40,263 bases of DNA from an uncultured Bacteroidales bacterium (GCA_947168525.1 CAMVMG010000017.1:1-40263), one strand, 5' to 3'; shown: positions 1 through 7,606, counted from the first letter of the stretch. Translations and numbers: made by a program. Notes: generated by a model from the sequence alone, not told the origin.

Positions 1-17
1 AGACGCTCGTTTTTTGA

Positions 18-35
18 AAATTGTTACAACAATTT
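18..35. repeat. Short perfect inverted repeat
   Basis: AAATTGTT (18-25) and AACAATTT (28-35) form 8-base arms around a 2-base spacer. It lies in the leftward leader, downstream of the boxA-like motif. It could be an operator or part of a processing structure; nothing identifies a partner. Confidence 0.35.
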
Positions 36-69
36 CCGGTACTTGCTTGTACTTTTAGTCTTTCAGTAT

Positions 70-81
70 TGTCAATGAGCC
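70..81 (-). promoter_or_regulatory. boxA-like antitermination motif
   Basis: The minus-strand sequence GGCTCATTGACA matches the Escherichia coli rRNA boxA TGCTCTTTAACA at 9 of 12 positions, and it lies immediately after the U-run of the leader hairpin. boxA is bound by NusB-NusE and supports antitermination in rRNA operons. The call is by motif and position only. Confidence 0.45.
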
Positions 82-83
82 GT

Positions 84-110
84 AAAAAATCCCGTTCTCA
101 TCAAACGGGA
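84..110 (-). terminator. Promoter-proximal hairpin with U-run in the leftward leader
   Basis: On the minus strand TCCCGTT (110-104) and AACGGGA (96-90) form a 7-bp stem with a 7-base loop, followed directly by six T residues (89-84). This has the form of an intrinsic terminator but sits at the very start of the predicted transcript, so it is more likely an attenuator or a 5'-end stabilising structure than the end of a gene. Confidence 0.55.
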
Positions 111-112
111 CT

Positions 113-144
113 GCAAAGGTAGCAACTTTTTCTGAAACCACAAA
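113..144 (-). promoter_or_regulatory. Leftward Bacteroidota-type promoter (TTTG-N20-TAccTTTG)
   Basis: Read on the minus strand, TTTG lies at 144-141 and TACCTTTG at 120-113, separated by exactly 20 bases, which matches the -33/-7 promoter of Bacteroidota. Transcription would start near 108 and leave the window to the left. The transcribed leader contains a hairpin with a U-run and a boxA-like motif, so an rRNA operon is the most likely target, but no rRNA gene is visible here. Confidence 0.7.
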
Positions 145-192
145 TTTTTTAAAGATTTTTTTGTCAGATTTTCTCAAAACCGCCCTTATTCG

Positions 193-200
193 TATCTTTG
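193..200 (+). promoter_or_regulatory. Candidate -7 element for the chr pair (TATCTTTG)
   Basis: TATCTTTG fits TAnnTTTG and lies 9 bases before the ATG at 210, giving a transcript with almost no leader. The -33 position at N20 reads TTTT rather than TTTG, so the promoter is a partial match. Confidence 0.5.
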
Positions 201-209
201 TAGCCGCAT

Positions 210-776
210 ATGGAAAAGAAAGTATCACTGTGGCAGATTTTTGCCGTGTTCGCCAAGATAGGCGCTTTCACCATCGGGGGCGGTTATGCCATGATTCCCA
301 TCATCCAGGCAGAGATGCAGCGCCGGGGCTGGATTCCAGAAGAGGACCTTCCGGACATCGTCGCCCTGTCACAAAGCGCGCCCGGTGTGATGGCCGTGAA
401 CATTTCCATCTTCGCAGGACACAAGATGCGGGGCATCAAAGGCAGCATCGCCGCCACCCTGGGCAGCATCACCCCCTCGTTTCTGATTATCCTGGCCATC
501 GCCATGTTCTTCTCGGCCTTCAAGGACAACCCCTGGGTAGTGCGCGCATTCATGGGCATCCGGCCCGTGGTCATCGCCCTCATCGTCGTTCCCATGGTAA
601 ACATGGCCCAAAAAAGCTGCAAAACCTGGTGGGCCTGGCTGCTGGCAGTGACCGCGCTGGGGCTGGTAGCTTTCCTAAATGTATCCCCTATCTACATCCT
701 CCTTTGCGTGCTGGTTCTGGGATTCAGCATCAGCTGGTACAGGATGAAGAAAGATTCTTCGCTACGCTCAGAATGA
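210..776 (+). CDS. Short-chain chromate transporter family protein, first subunit
   Basis: This 188-residue membrane protein belongs to the CHR (ChrA) family, whose long members export chromate. Short members like this one are single-domain and usually come as adjacent pairs that act together. The family signature GAFTIGGGYAM lies near residues 18-28, followed by a conserved segment with SQSAPGVMAVN and several hydrophobic helices. The ATG at 210 follows a TATCTTTG promoter element closely. The last seven codons and the stop fall in a dispersed repeat (about 751-778), so the native C-terminus may have been replaced. The stop overlaps the next gene's start. Family membership is clear. Chromate as the real substrate is not shown, since many gut members have unknown substrates. 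Confidence 0.9.
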   Translation: MEKKVSLWQIFAVFAKIGAFTIGGGYAMIPIIQAEMQRRGWIPEEDLPDIVALSQSAPGVMAVNISIFAGHKMRGIKGSIAATLGSITPSFLIILAIAMFFSAFKDNPWVVRAFMGIRPVVIALIVVPMVNMAQKSCKTWWAWLLAVTALGLVAFLNVSPIYILLCVLVLGFSISWYRMKKDSSLRSE

Positions 777-778
777 CA
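751..778. repeat. REP-like dispersed repeat at the chr gene junction
   Basis: The stretch GATTCTTCGCTACGCTCAG plus the following AATGACA is a widely dispersed palindromic-type repeat found in many bacterial genomes. Its translations (DSSLRSE before a stop in one direction, VILSVAKNL in the other) recur as spurious tails of predicted proteins. ATTCT and AGAAT arms bracket the unit. It is recognised from memory, and only one copy is seen in this window. Confidence 0.6.
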
Positions 779-1387
779 TCCGGCATGACAACCTTGTGGC
801 TCATACTGCAACTGGCCTGGACCTTCTTCGTGATCGGGGCATTCACCATCGGCGGTGGATACGCCATGCTTTCCCTAATCCAGAGCCAGGTGGTGGTGAA
901 GCATCCCTGGATATCGGAGGGCACCTTCACGGACATTGTGGCTGTTTCCCAGATGACTCCCGGTCCCATCGGCATCAACAGTGCCACCTATGTAGGGTAC
1001 GACGTGCTGTATAACGCCACAGGAAGCCAACTGCTGGGCGTCTGCGGCTCACTTACCGCCACCCTGTCCCTGATGCTGCCCTCGTTTGTGATCATGCTGC
1101 TGATTGTGCACTTCTACATGAAATTCCGCACCAGCCGCCTGTACGCCGACACCATGAACTGGCTCAAGCCCACGGTAGTGGGCCTGATTGGCGCGGCTGC
1201 CGTAATCCTGATCCTAAAAACCACCTGGACGGGCGGGATGCCGCAGGTCCAAGTGGTTCAGGAAAACTTTCCGGACTGGAAAAGCTGGTGTCTGCTCGCC
1301 GCCGCCTTCGTGGCTGCTTACTGGGGCAAGATGAACCCCATCCACATCATCCTGGCAGGCGCAGTGCTGGGAATCCTTCTCTATTAA
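773..1387 (+). CDS. Short-chain chromate transporter family protein, second subunit
   Basis: This is the partner of the preceding gene: 204 residues from the ATG at 773, or 200 from the ATG at 785. It repeats the same signature, GAFTIGGGYAM, near residues 20-30, then SQMTPGPIGIN, with hydrophobic helices to the C-terminus. The ATG at 773 overlaps the upstream TGA as ATGA, which allows coupled translation, but both codons lie inside a dispersed repeat, so 785 (MTTLWL) may be the ancestral start. The two half-size proteins probably form an antiparallel heterodimer, as known for paired short CHR proteins. The gene ends 4 bases before the convergent GH20 gene. Confidence 0.88.
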   Translation: MTSGMTTLWLILQLAWTFFVIGAFTIGGGYAMLSLIQSQVVVKHPWISEGTFTDIVAVSQMTPGPIGINSATYVGYDVLYNATGSQLLGVCGSLTATLSLMLPSFVIMLLIVHFYMKFRTSRLYADTMNWLKPTVVGLIGAAAVILILKTTWTGGMPQVQVVQENFPDWKSWCLLAAAFVAAYWGKMNPIHIILAGAVLGILLY

Positions 1388-1391
1388 AGAC

Positions 1392-3101
1392 TTACCACTC
1401 GTAAGGCTTGCTGTCCAGGTAGGACTGCAGCTCTGCGGCGGAACGGGCCGGTTTGCGGTCCAGCCCCACCAGGCCCCGGCAGTTCAGGCTGTACATGTAG
1501 CCCAGCTTGTCCAGGATGGCGAAGGTATGGTCCAGGGAAGCGTCGAAGCGGTCGAAGTCTTTCCGCGAAGCCTCGCACCACTGCACCTCGCTCAGGGCGC
1601 ACATGCGCGGCAGCAGCATGTATTCCAGTTGCTCCGGCGTAGTGATGTACTCGGTCCAGAGATTGGCCTGCACGCCCAGGATATGCTGCTGGGAAGCGGC
1701 AGGGATACCGGTCATCGGCTCAAAGCTGTATACTTTTTCTACGGGAATGTAAAGGCCGAATCCCAGCGGCTCCTTGTCCCGTTCCTGGCCTTGATAATAG
1801 TCGAAGTAGAAATGGCTGGTGGGCGTCATCACGGCATCCAGGCCCTGGGCAGCGGCTTCCATACCACCCGAAACCCCGCGCCAGGACATCACCGTGGCTC
1901 CTTTCTCCAGGCCGCCCTGCAGGATCTCGTCCCAGCCCAGGATTCTCCGGCCATGGTCCGAGAGATACTTCTGGATCCTGCGCGTCACATAATTCTGCAG
2001 CTCATGCTTGGCCTGCGGTCCCCGGCGGATACCCAACTGGGCCATCCTGCGGGCGCATTTGGGGCAGATATCCCAAGGGTCCGGGCGTCCCGGCTCCATG
2101 TCGCCGTTAAAGCATTCGTCCCCGCCAATATGGATGAGTTCCGACGGGAAGATGTCCATCACCTCCGCCAACACATTTTCCAGGAATGTGAACACGTCTT
2201 CGTTGCCGGCGCAAAGGATATCCTTGGCTACGCCCCACCGGCCCAGCACCTTGTACGGACCGCCGGTGCAGCCCAGCTGCGGATAGGCAGCCAAAGCTGC
2301 CACCATGTGGCCCGGAAGGTCGATTTCCGGGATAATGGTGATGCCCCTTTCGGCCGCATAGGCCACTACGTCACGGAGCTGCTCCTGGGTATAATAGCCG
2401 CCGTAGCGGATGCCGTCATTGCTGCTGAAATCCTTGCCCACCATGGTGCCATCGCGCCAGGCGCCCACCTCTGTCAGGAGCGGATAGCGCTTGATCTGGA
2501 TGCGCCAGCCCTGGTCGTCGGTCAGGTGCCAGTGCAGGCGGTTAAGCTTATAAGTGGCCATGATGTCGATATACCGCTTGGTCTCCTCCACTGACCAGAA
2601 ATGGCGGCAGGGATCCATATGCATGCCCCGGTAGGCAAAGCGCGGCTTGTCGTGGATGGTGGCATACGGCAGCACCCAATCGGCTTTGGCCTTTCGGTTC
2701 CCGTACACTTCCACGGGCAGCATCTGCTTCAGGGTTTCGCACGCATACAGGAACCCGTTCAGGGCCGATGCCTGCACCGCCGCACCCCGTTTGTCGATCC
2801 GGATGATGTATTCCTCTGCCTCCAGCTCCGGGTTCACAGTGAAGCTGAACCCGCCGTCCCCTTCTTTCATGGGCCTGCCGCTGGCGGTCTCGACGGCCTT
2901 CACAAAGCGGCTGACAGCCGCCCAGGACTGAGGGTCCATCTCGTCGTCCATGACAAGGGACGTGCCCTTGACCGAAAACACGCCCTTGCCCAGTTCCACT
3001 TCGTTGGGCATGGGAATCACCTGAAAAGGCTGCGGCTGAGGCCTGCTGCAGGACAGTGCCAGCAAGGCTGCCAGCAAAAGCGACGGAAGAGGTTGTTTCA
3101 T
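1392..3101 (-). CDS. Beta-N-acetylhexosaminidase, GH20, lipoprotein
   Basis: This enzyme removes terminal N-acetylglucosamine or N-acetylgalactosamine from glycans through a substrate-assisted mechanism. The 569-residue protein starts with a lipoprotein signal peptide ending at LALSC (Cys18), so it is anchored in a membrane, probably the outer one. An N-terminal GH20b-type domain (about 25-150) precedes the catalytic barrel (about 153-500). The hallmark HIGGDE is at 324-329, with the catalytic Asp328-Glu329 pair intact. RGMHMDPCRHF (158-168) and the WHLTDDQGWR segment (191-200) are also typical. It lies 9 bases downstream of the CobW-type GTPase gene on the same strand and probably shares its transcript. 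Mucin, milk-glycan or chitin-oligosaccharide use cannot be distinguished. Confidence 0.95.
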   Translation of the reverse strand: MKQPLPSLLLAALLALSCSRPQPQPFQVIPMPNEVELGKGVFSVKGTSLVMDDEMDPQSWAAVSRFVKAVETASGRPMKEGDGGFSFTVNPELEAEEYIIRIDKRGAAVQASALNGFLYACETLKQMLPVEVYGNRKAKADWVLPYATIHDKPRFAYRGMHMDPCRHFWSVEETKRYIDIMATYKLNRLHWHLTDDQGWRIQIKRYPLLTEVGAWRDGTMVGKDFSSNDGIRYGGYYTQEQLRDVVAYAAERGITIIPEIDLPGHMVAALAAYPQLGCTGGPYKVLGRWGVAKDILCAGNEDVFTFLENVLAEVMDIFPSELIHIGGDECFNGDMEPGRPDPWDICPKCARRMAQLGIRRGPQAKHELQNYVTRRIQKYLSDHGRRILGWDEILQGGLEKGATVMSWRGVSGGMEAAAQGLDAVMTPTSHFYFDYYQGQERDKEPLGFGLYIPVEKVYSFEPMTGIPAASQQHILGVQANLWTEYITTPEQLEYMLLPRMCALSEVQWCEASRKDFDRFDASLDHTFAILDKLGYMYSLNCRGLVGLDRKPARSAAELQSYLDSKPYEW

Positions 3102-3110
3102 ATCCGATAA

Positions 3111-4259
3111 CTATTGTGCCAGGCAGGAATCCATGAGCTTTTCCAAGCCCGTTTTGTCCAGATGCTGGCCGATAAAGACAATTTTCTGCATGCGGTCGCC
3201 GTACTCGGGGTCCCAGTCCTGACGGAGCTTGCGGTCCCGCTCCATCATCTCCTGGAGCTCCTCGGGCTCCATGGTCGCGAACCACAGGCCGGCGTCCCGG
3301 AGGGCCTTCTGCCGGCCGGCCTGCTCAAAGAGGTAACATTTGTCCGTGTCGTCGGAGAAATAGCAGAGCCCCTTGGCCCGGATAATCTCCTTGGGCCAGC
3401 GGGTGGCTACCATATGGTCGAACTTGTTCAGGTCCAGGGCGGGCCTGCGGGTATACACATAGGTGTCGATCCCATACTCCAGCGCTTCTCCCTCGGCCTC
3501 GCCATCCTCGTCCTCTTCCCCTTCGATGGCGGCTATCCATGCGGCCGATGTAGCCACGCGGTCGAAGTCGAACATGCCAGTATAGATGAGTTCGTCCAGG
3601 TCTACGTCGCCATAATTGCACTCCAGCACCTTGGCGCCGGGGTTGATGCTTTTCACGATGCCCTTGAGTGCGCCCAGTTCCTCTGCGGAAATCTCCGCCA
3701 CCTTGTTCAGGATGACGATGTTGCAGAATTCAATCTGCTCAATGACCAGCCGTTCCAGGTCATCCTCGCCGATGTCTTCCTTCTGGAGGGCGGCGCCACC
3801 GGCAAACTCGTCCTTCATCCGCAGGGCGTCCACCACCGTGGCGATGCAGTCTACATACGGCAGTGCTCCCTTGACATACTGCGGCCCCAGGGCAGGGATG
3901 GTGCTGATGGTCTGGGCGATGGGGGCGGGCTCGCAGATGCCGCTGGCCTCAATCACGATATAGTCGAACTTCCTGGCCTGCGTAAGTTCCGCCAGCTGGG
4001 CCACCAGGTCCATCTTCAGCGTGCAGCAGATACAGCCGTTCTGCAGGGCCACCAGGGAGTCGTCCGTCTGGCCTACTACGCCGCCTTTCTCGATAAGGTC
4101 TGCGTCGATGTTCACCTCGCCGATATCGTTCACAATCACGGCGAACCTGATTCCTTTCTTGTTGGCAAGGATGCGGTTGAGAAGGGTGGTTTTCCCGCTT
4201 CCCAGATAACCGGTGAGAAGAAGCACCGGCACTTCCTGATTTTTCATCTTAAGTTCCAT
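3111..4259 (-). CDS. COG0523/CobW-family metal-chaperone GTPase
   Basis: This family uses GTP to deliver metal ions, often zinc or cobalt, to target proteins in the cytoplasm. The 382-residue protein has the Walker A motif GYLGSGKT at 17-24, the metal-binding GCICC motif at 75-79, and an NKVAE G4-type motif after the central domain. A CobW C-terminal domain follows an acidic linker rich in Glu and Asp, whereas many relatives have a His-rich linker there. The start could also be the Met at residue 5 (4247), which gives MKNQEVP. A promoter lies at 4320-4350 just after the flippase gene. The metal and client are unknown; the downstream GH20 gene gives no hint. Confidence 0.88.
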   Translation of the reverse strand: MELKMKNQEVPVLLLTGYLGSGKTTLLNRILANKKGIRFAVIVNDIGEVNIDADLIEKGGVVGQTDDSLVALQNGCICCTLKMDLVAQLAELTQARKFDYIVIEASGICEPAPIAQTISTIPALGPQYVKGALPYVDCIATVVDALRMKDEFAGGAALQKEDIGEDDLERLVIEQIEFCNIVILNKVAEISAEELGALKGIVKSINPGAKVLECNYGDVDLDELIYTGMFDFDRVATSAAWIAAIEGEEDEDGEAEGEALEYGIDTYVYTRRPALDLNKFDHMVATRWPKEIIRAKGLCYFSDDTDKCYLFEQAGRQKALRDAGLWFATMEPEELQEMMERDRKLRQDWDPEYGDRMQKIVFIGQHLDKTGLEKLMDSCLAQ

Positions 4260-4319
4260 ACGCCACGTTCTGTTCCGCTTTTAGCAGGGCTTTCCCAGCC
4301 CGCTTCCCGGAACACGCCC

Positions 4320-4350
4320 CAAAGATACAAAAAAGACAGAAGAAACTCAA
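4320..4350 (-). promoter_or_regulatory. Promoter for the CobW-type gene and GH20 gene
   Basis: On the minus strand CTTG (4351-4348) and TATCTTTG (4327-4320) are separated by 20 bases, fitting the Bacteroidota promoter with one substitution in the -33 box. The -33 box overlaps the end of the flippase gene. The leader of about 55 bases contains a small hairpin (GGGCT 4287-4291 with AGCCC 4297-4301). Confidence 0.6.
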
Positions 4351-5816
4351 GCGGTGGGGATAGGACGGCGACGGAGGAAGAACCAGCATACAACGCCGTA
4401 CAGGCCGATCAGAACCGTGTTAATGCCCAGTTGGATCCAGTGTATGCCGGGCCCGGTGCTGAACGAAAAGCCAGGGTACAGTGAGGGGAACGTGCCGGAA
4501 GAAAGGGCGATGGCCCCATAAACAAACCCCATCAGCAGCAGGATGCCTGAGATCCGCCCCCACTTATAAGGGATGGGGTATAACTTGCCCCCCAGGACGG
4601 CGCTGATCACGAACATGGAGAGATAGCTGGCCAGATGCCCGAAGGCCGACGCCCAGTAGGAGTAAGTGGGCATGAACACCACATTCACCACCGTGGTGAC
4701 CACCAGGCCGAAGAGCGTAATGCCGATGGCCATCTTGGTGTGGTTGGAGAGTTTGTACCACATGGACACGTTGAACAGCATGCCCAGCAGCATGTAGCTC
4801 AGGAGCATGATGGGCACCACGCCGATGCCGGAGCGGAACCGCTCTCCCAAGAAGAGGCAGATGATGTCGATATAGCCCACAACACCCAGGAAGACCAGCC
4901 CGCAGAACGCCGTGAAATATTCCATCACAACGGCATAGAGCTCCTTGGAGTTCCGGTCTTTGGCCCGCTGGAAGAAGAACGGCTCTGCCGCATAGCGGAA
5001 CATCTGGATGAACAGGTTCATGATTACGGCCAGTTTTACGGCGGCCTGGTACACCCCCAGCGAGGCCTGCCACTGCTCCGACGACGTGTCGAAGAAACGG
5101 AACAGCACCCGGTCCAGGAAGTCGTTAGCCACCCCAGGCAGTGCCGCCACCATCAGCGGAAGGGAATAGGCCAGCATCCGCTTCACCAGGGCACCGTCCC
5201 ACACCAGACGCAGCCGCAGAATGTCCGGGATAAACAGCACCAGGCACAGTACGCAGCTGATGAAGATGGCCAGGATGGGATAGGTGAAATCCGGCCGGGC
5301 AGGATACACGAAGAACAGCACCAGGTTGGCGCCTGTCTCCGTAAGGATCTTGACGGTTTTGAGAACGGCGAACTTGACAGCCTTGTGCTCCTGCCGAAGC
5401 TTGGCAAAAAGGATGGCAGTGATGCTGTCGCAGAACAAGATGGACGCCACATAGATAATCAGCGAACGGTATCCCTCGTAGCCCAGTATGTCCGATATAG
5501 ACCCGGAGAAGGCCACCATGACGGCCAGGAAAGCCAGGTTGAGGCCGAATACCGCCAGAAGGGCACCGGAATACACCCGACGGGGGTCCTCCCCTTCTTT
5601 GTTGGCAAAGCGGAAACAGCCGGTTTCCAGCCCCAGCACCAGCACCACCTGCAGGATGGCGATATAGGCCATGAACTCGGTGACCACGCCGTACTGCACC
5701 TGGGTGAGCATACGCGTGTAGATGGGTACAAACAGGAAATTGAGCACCCGGGCCAGGATGGAACTGAAGCCATAGATGGCGGTTTCTCCCGCCAATTGTT
5801 TCAATGGATTTGCCAT
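4347..5816 (-). CDS. Polysaccharide flippase, Wzx/MVF-type membrane protein
   Basis: This 489-residue protein has about twelve to fourteen hydrophobic helices over its full length and an N-terminus (LAGETAIYGFSSILARVLNF) typical of the polysaccharide biosynthesis branch of the MATE/MVF superfamily. Such proteins flip lipid-linked oligosaccharides across the inner membrane for capsule, O-antigen or exopolysaccharide. No glycosyltransferase or Wzy polymerase gene is adjacent, so the gene stands outside a normal polysaccharide cluster. A TAATTTTG element at 5832-5825 on the minus strand lies 9 bases before the ATG, suggesting a nearly leaderless mRNA. The substrate is unknown. Confidence 0.88.
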   Translation of the reverse strand: MANPLKQLAGETAIYGFSSILARVLNFLFVPIYTRMLTQVQYGVVTEFMAYIAILQVVLVLGLETGCFRFANKEGEDPRRVYSGALLAVFGLNLAFLAVMVAFSGSISDILGYEGYRSLIIYVASILFCDSITAILFAKLRQEHKAVKFAVLKTVKILTETGANLVLFFVYPARPDFTYPILAIFISCVLCLVLFIPDILRLRLVWDGALVKRMLAYSLPLMVAALPGVANDFLDRVLFRFFDTSSEQWQASLGVYQAAVKLAVIMNLFIQMFRYAAEPFFFQRAKDRNSKELYAVVMEYFTAFCGLVFLGVVGYIDIICLFLGERFRSGIGVVPIMLLSYMLLGMLFNVSMWYKLSNHTKMAIGITLFGLVVTTVVNVVFMPTYSYWASAFGHLASYLSMFVISAVLGGKLYPIPYKWGRISGILLLMGFVYGAIALSSGTFPSLYPGFSFSTGPGIHWIQLGINTVLIGLYGVVCWFFLRRRPIPTA

Positions 5817-5824
5817 ATTCTATG

Positions 5825-5842
5825 CAAAATTAGTTATTTTTG
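5825..5842. promoter_or_regulatory. Back-to-back divergent -7 elements
   Basis: TATTTTTG at 5835-5842 faces right, toward the cyclophilin gene, with TTTG at 5809-5812 as a possible -33 box (22-base spacing). TAATTTTG at 5832-5825 faces left, toward the flippase gene, with no clear -33 box. The two -7 elements are 2 bases apart, so the two polymerases could not bind at the same time. Confidence 0.55.
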
Positions 5843-5863
5843 CAGAAAAAGTACAGTACAAAG

Positions 5864-6577
5864 ATGAAGAAGTTTATCTGCCTGGCCGCAACGCTGGCCC
5901 TCATTTTCACAGGATGCAAAAACCGCTCGGGAAACGGCGGAACCGCAGAGCCCGTTGCGGATGCCGTAGAACCCGCCATCGCAGACACCCTGGTCGCCCG
6001 GAAAGTCGTAGAGGCGCTCCCGGAAGAGCCGGTGTTCGACATTGTCACCAGCCTGGGCACTATCAAGGTGCGCCTGTACAAAGATACGCCCAAGCACCGG
6101 GACAACTTTGCCAAACTGGCCATCGGCGGCTTCTACGACCAGGTCAAGTTTCACCGCGTCATCAAAGACTTCATGATCCAGGGCGGAGATCCCAATTCCC
6201 GCAACGACGTAGACTTGGAATCCTGGGGTCAGGGCGGTCCCGGGTACAACCTTCCGGCGGAGATGCGGGACCCTTCCGGTGCACCCCTGCATCGGCATAA
6301 AAGAGGCGCACTGGCCGCCGCACGTCGGGGAGACCTGGCCAACCCGTTCAAGGAGTCTTCCGGCTCACAGTTCTATCTGGTCCAGAACCCGGACGCCTGC
6401 GTCCACCTGGACGGGGAATACACCGTGTTCGGGGAAACCGTGGCCGGGTTCAACGTGATTGACCGCATCGCCGAGTCAGAAACAGACCGCTACGACAGGC
6501 CCACCCCGCCCATTTTTATCCTTTCCATCCGTCCGGACAAGGAAATGAACAAAAACGATGAAAAAACCGCTGAGTAA
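5864..6577 (+). CDS. Cyclophilin-type peptidyl-prolyl isomerase, lipoprotein
   Basis: This enzyme interconverts cis and trans prolyl bonds during protein folding, here outside the cytoplasm. The start at 5864 gives a lipoprotein signal ending at TGC (Cys18); an upstream in-frame TTG at 5840 falls inside the promoter and is rejected. A low-complexity linker (about 19-60) leads into a single cyclophilin domain with FHRVIKDFMIQGGDP, carrying the catalytic Arg, then GSQFYLV, HLDGEYTVFGE and a C-terminal DRI segment. The usual Trp near the substrate pocket is His in HLDG, as in many bacterial cyclophilins. The gene stands alone, divergent from the flippase gene, and is followed by an intrinsic terminator. 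Confidence 0.93.
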   Translation: MKKFICLAATLALIFTGCKNRSGNGGTAEPVADAVEPAIADTLVARKVVEALPEEPVFDIVTSLGTIKVRLYKDTPKHRDNFAKLAIGGFYDQVKFHRVIKDFMIQGGDPNSRNDVDLESWGQGGPGYNLPAEMRDPSGAPLHRHKRGALAAARRGDLANPFKESSGSQFYLVQNPDACVHLDGEYTVFGETVAGFNVIDRIAESETDRYDRPTPPIFILSIRPDKEMNKNDEKTAE

Positions 6578-6594
6578 CTTTGTTTTGGCACAGA

Positions 6595-6623
6595 ATTCGC
6601 AATAGAAAAAAGCGAATAGTTTT
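6595..6623 (+). terminator. Terminator after the cyclophilin gene
   Basis: ATTCGC (6595-6600) pairs with GCGAAT (6612-6617) and is followed by AGTTTTTTC, an intrinsic terminator with a rather short stem. Confidence 0.6.
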
Positions 6624-6653
6624 TTCATAGGTTAAGTTTTAGGTTAGAATTGC

Positions 6654-6685
6654 GAACGGTCCTTGCTGGGAAGCACGGACCGTTC
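6654..6685. terminator. Long-stem hairpin between convergent genes
   Basis: GAACGGTCC (6654-6662) and GGACCGTTC (6677-6685) form a perfect 9-bp stem with a 14-base loop between the convergent cyclophilin and PorV/PorQ-like genes. The T-rich tail on the plus strand is weak (ATCTTTCC) and absent on the minus strand, so it may protect or process 3' ends instead of stopping transcription. Confidence 0.5.
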
Positions 6686-6707
6686 ATCTTTCCTATATGT
6701 AGAATCA

Positions 6708-7595
6708 TCAGAAGCTGTAACCAAGGCCTACGCTCAGCGAATTTCCGAGGGTGGCCGACGCCGTGAGGAAACTGAAATCGACCCGGAATCCGGCGAACTT
6801 GACTCCCAGGCCCAACGAAGCATGGGAGGGAATGACATACGGCGAACCGCCGTAGTGATATCCTGCGCGGACAAACAGCATGTCTTTGAAACCATATTCC
6901 ACACCGAGCGACGCCATCAGCCCGGCCTTCAGCACATAGCCGGCCTCCAGGGCTGCCGTAAACCCGGCAATCGTATAGGCCGCACCTCCCTTGACCAGCA
7001 AGGGCAGGGCATAGCTTTCCGATCCGTAATTCACATTTCCACCGAGGTTGTTCACGCCCAATCCGGCCGAAAACGCACCTGCAGTGTATTTGGCCGACAG
7101 GTTGAACGCCACCGTAGTGGCCTTGGCCTCCGGGCCCAGGGCAGAATGGATGAACTGTGCCGCAGCGCCTACGGCCAGATGATCGGTAAAGCGGTAGGCA
7201 GCTCCGGCGGCTACGGCGAGGTCCATCGGCCGGAACGAGCCCGATATACGGCCGTCAGCAGCGACCAGATCATAGGCCGGGGAATTGAAATCCTTGACCG
7301 ACAGGGCTATAGCCAGGGCGGGAATGGGCTTATAAGCGGCCTGGACTCCTATCAGCCCGTAATTGGCCACCTTGGGTTGCCAAAGGGTATAGCTGGCATT
7401 CACAGAGAGGGTCTCGCTGCCCAGCGCAGCATCGGCCAGATTATTGTCCACGGGGTTGCTGCTGTGAAGGGCAACCCCTGCCCCAGCCATGCCGGAGACG
7501 GCTGCGTCGGTGCTCATCTGCAGGAATCCAAGACTCTGGGCCGACAGCTGAAGTGTCAGGAAAAGGCCGGAAATGATAACCAAATACTTTTTCAT
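6708..7595 (-). CDS. PorV/PorQ-like outer-membrane beta-barrel protein (copy 1)
   Basis: This 295-residue protein has a signal peptide ending at LSAQ, alternating beta-strand sequence throughout and the C-terminal Phe of outer-membrane barrels (GLGYSF). The opening motif with AAVSGMAGAGVA and the closing SHASLGLGVKF region resemble the PorV/PorQ family (UPF0164). Some members of that family shuttle cargo or support attachment in type IX secretion. It is shorter than classical PorV (about 390 residues). It starts 11 bases after the protease gene, which carries a type IX tail, so a role in displaying that protease is plausible but unproven. A paralogue lies at 24674-25597. Confidence 0.65.
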   Translation of the reverse strand: MKKYLVIISGLFLTLQLSAQSLGFLQMSTDAAVSGMAGAGVALHSSNPVDNNLADAALGSETLSVNASYTLWQPKVANYGLIGVQAAYKPIPALAIALSVKDFNSPAYDLVAADGRISGSFRPMDLAVAAGAAYRFTDHLAVGAAAQFIHSALGPEAKATTVAFNLSAKYTAGAFSAGLGVNNLGGNVNYGSESYALPLLVKGGAAYTIAGFTAALEAGYVLKAGLMASLGVEYGFKDMLFVRAGYHYGGSPYVIPSHASLGLGVKFAGFRVDFSFLTASATLGNSLSVGLGYSF

Positions 7596-7606
7596 AACTT
7601 CCGTGG

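Noticed and set aside
161..1387. Fusion of the chr region into one 408-codon gene
   Set aside because: The first part (161-772) is the wrong frame of the first chr gene; only the part from 773 encodes family sequence.
6558..6605. 15-codon frame starting MKKPLSNF at the end of the cyclophilin gene
   Set aside because: Too short to support, overlaps the upstream gene and the terminator, and has no distinct ribosome-binding signal.
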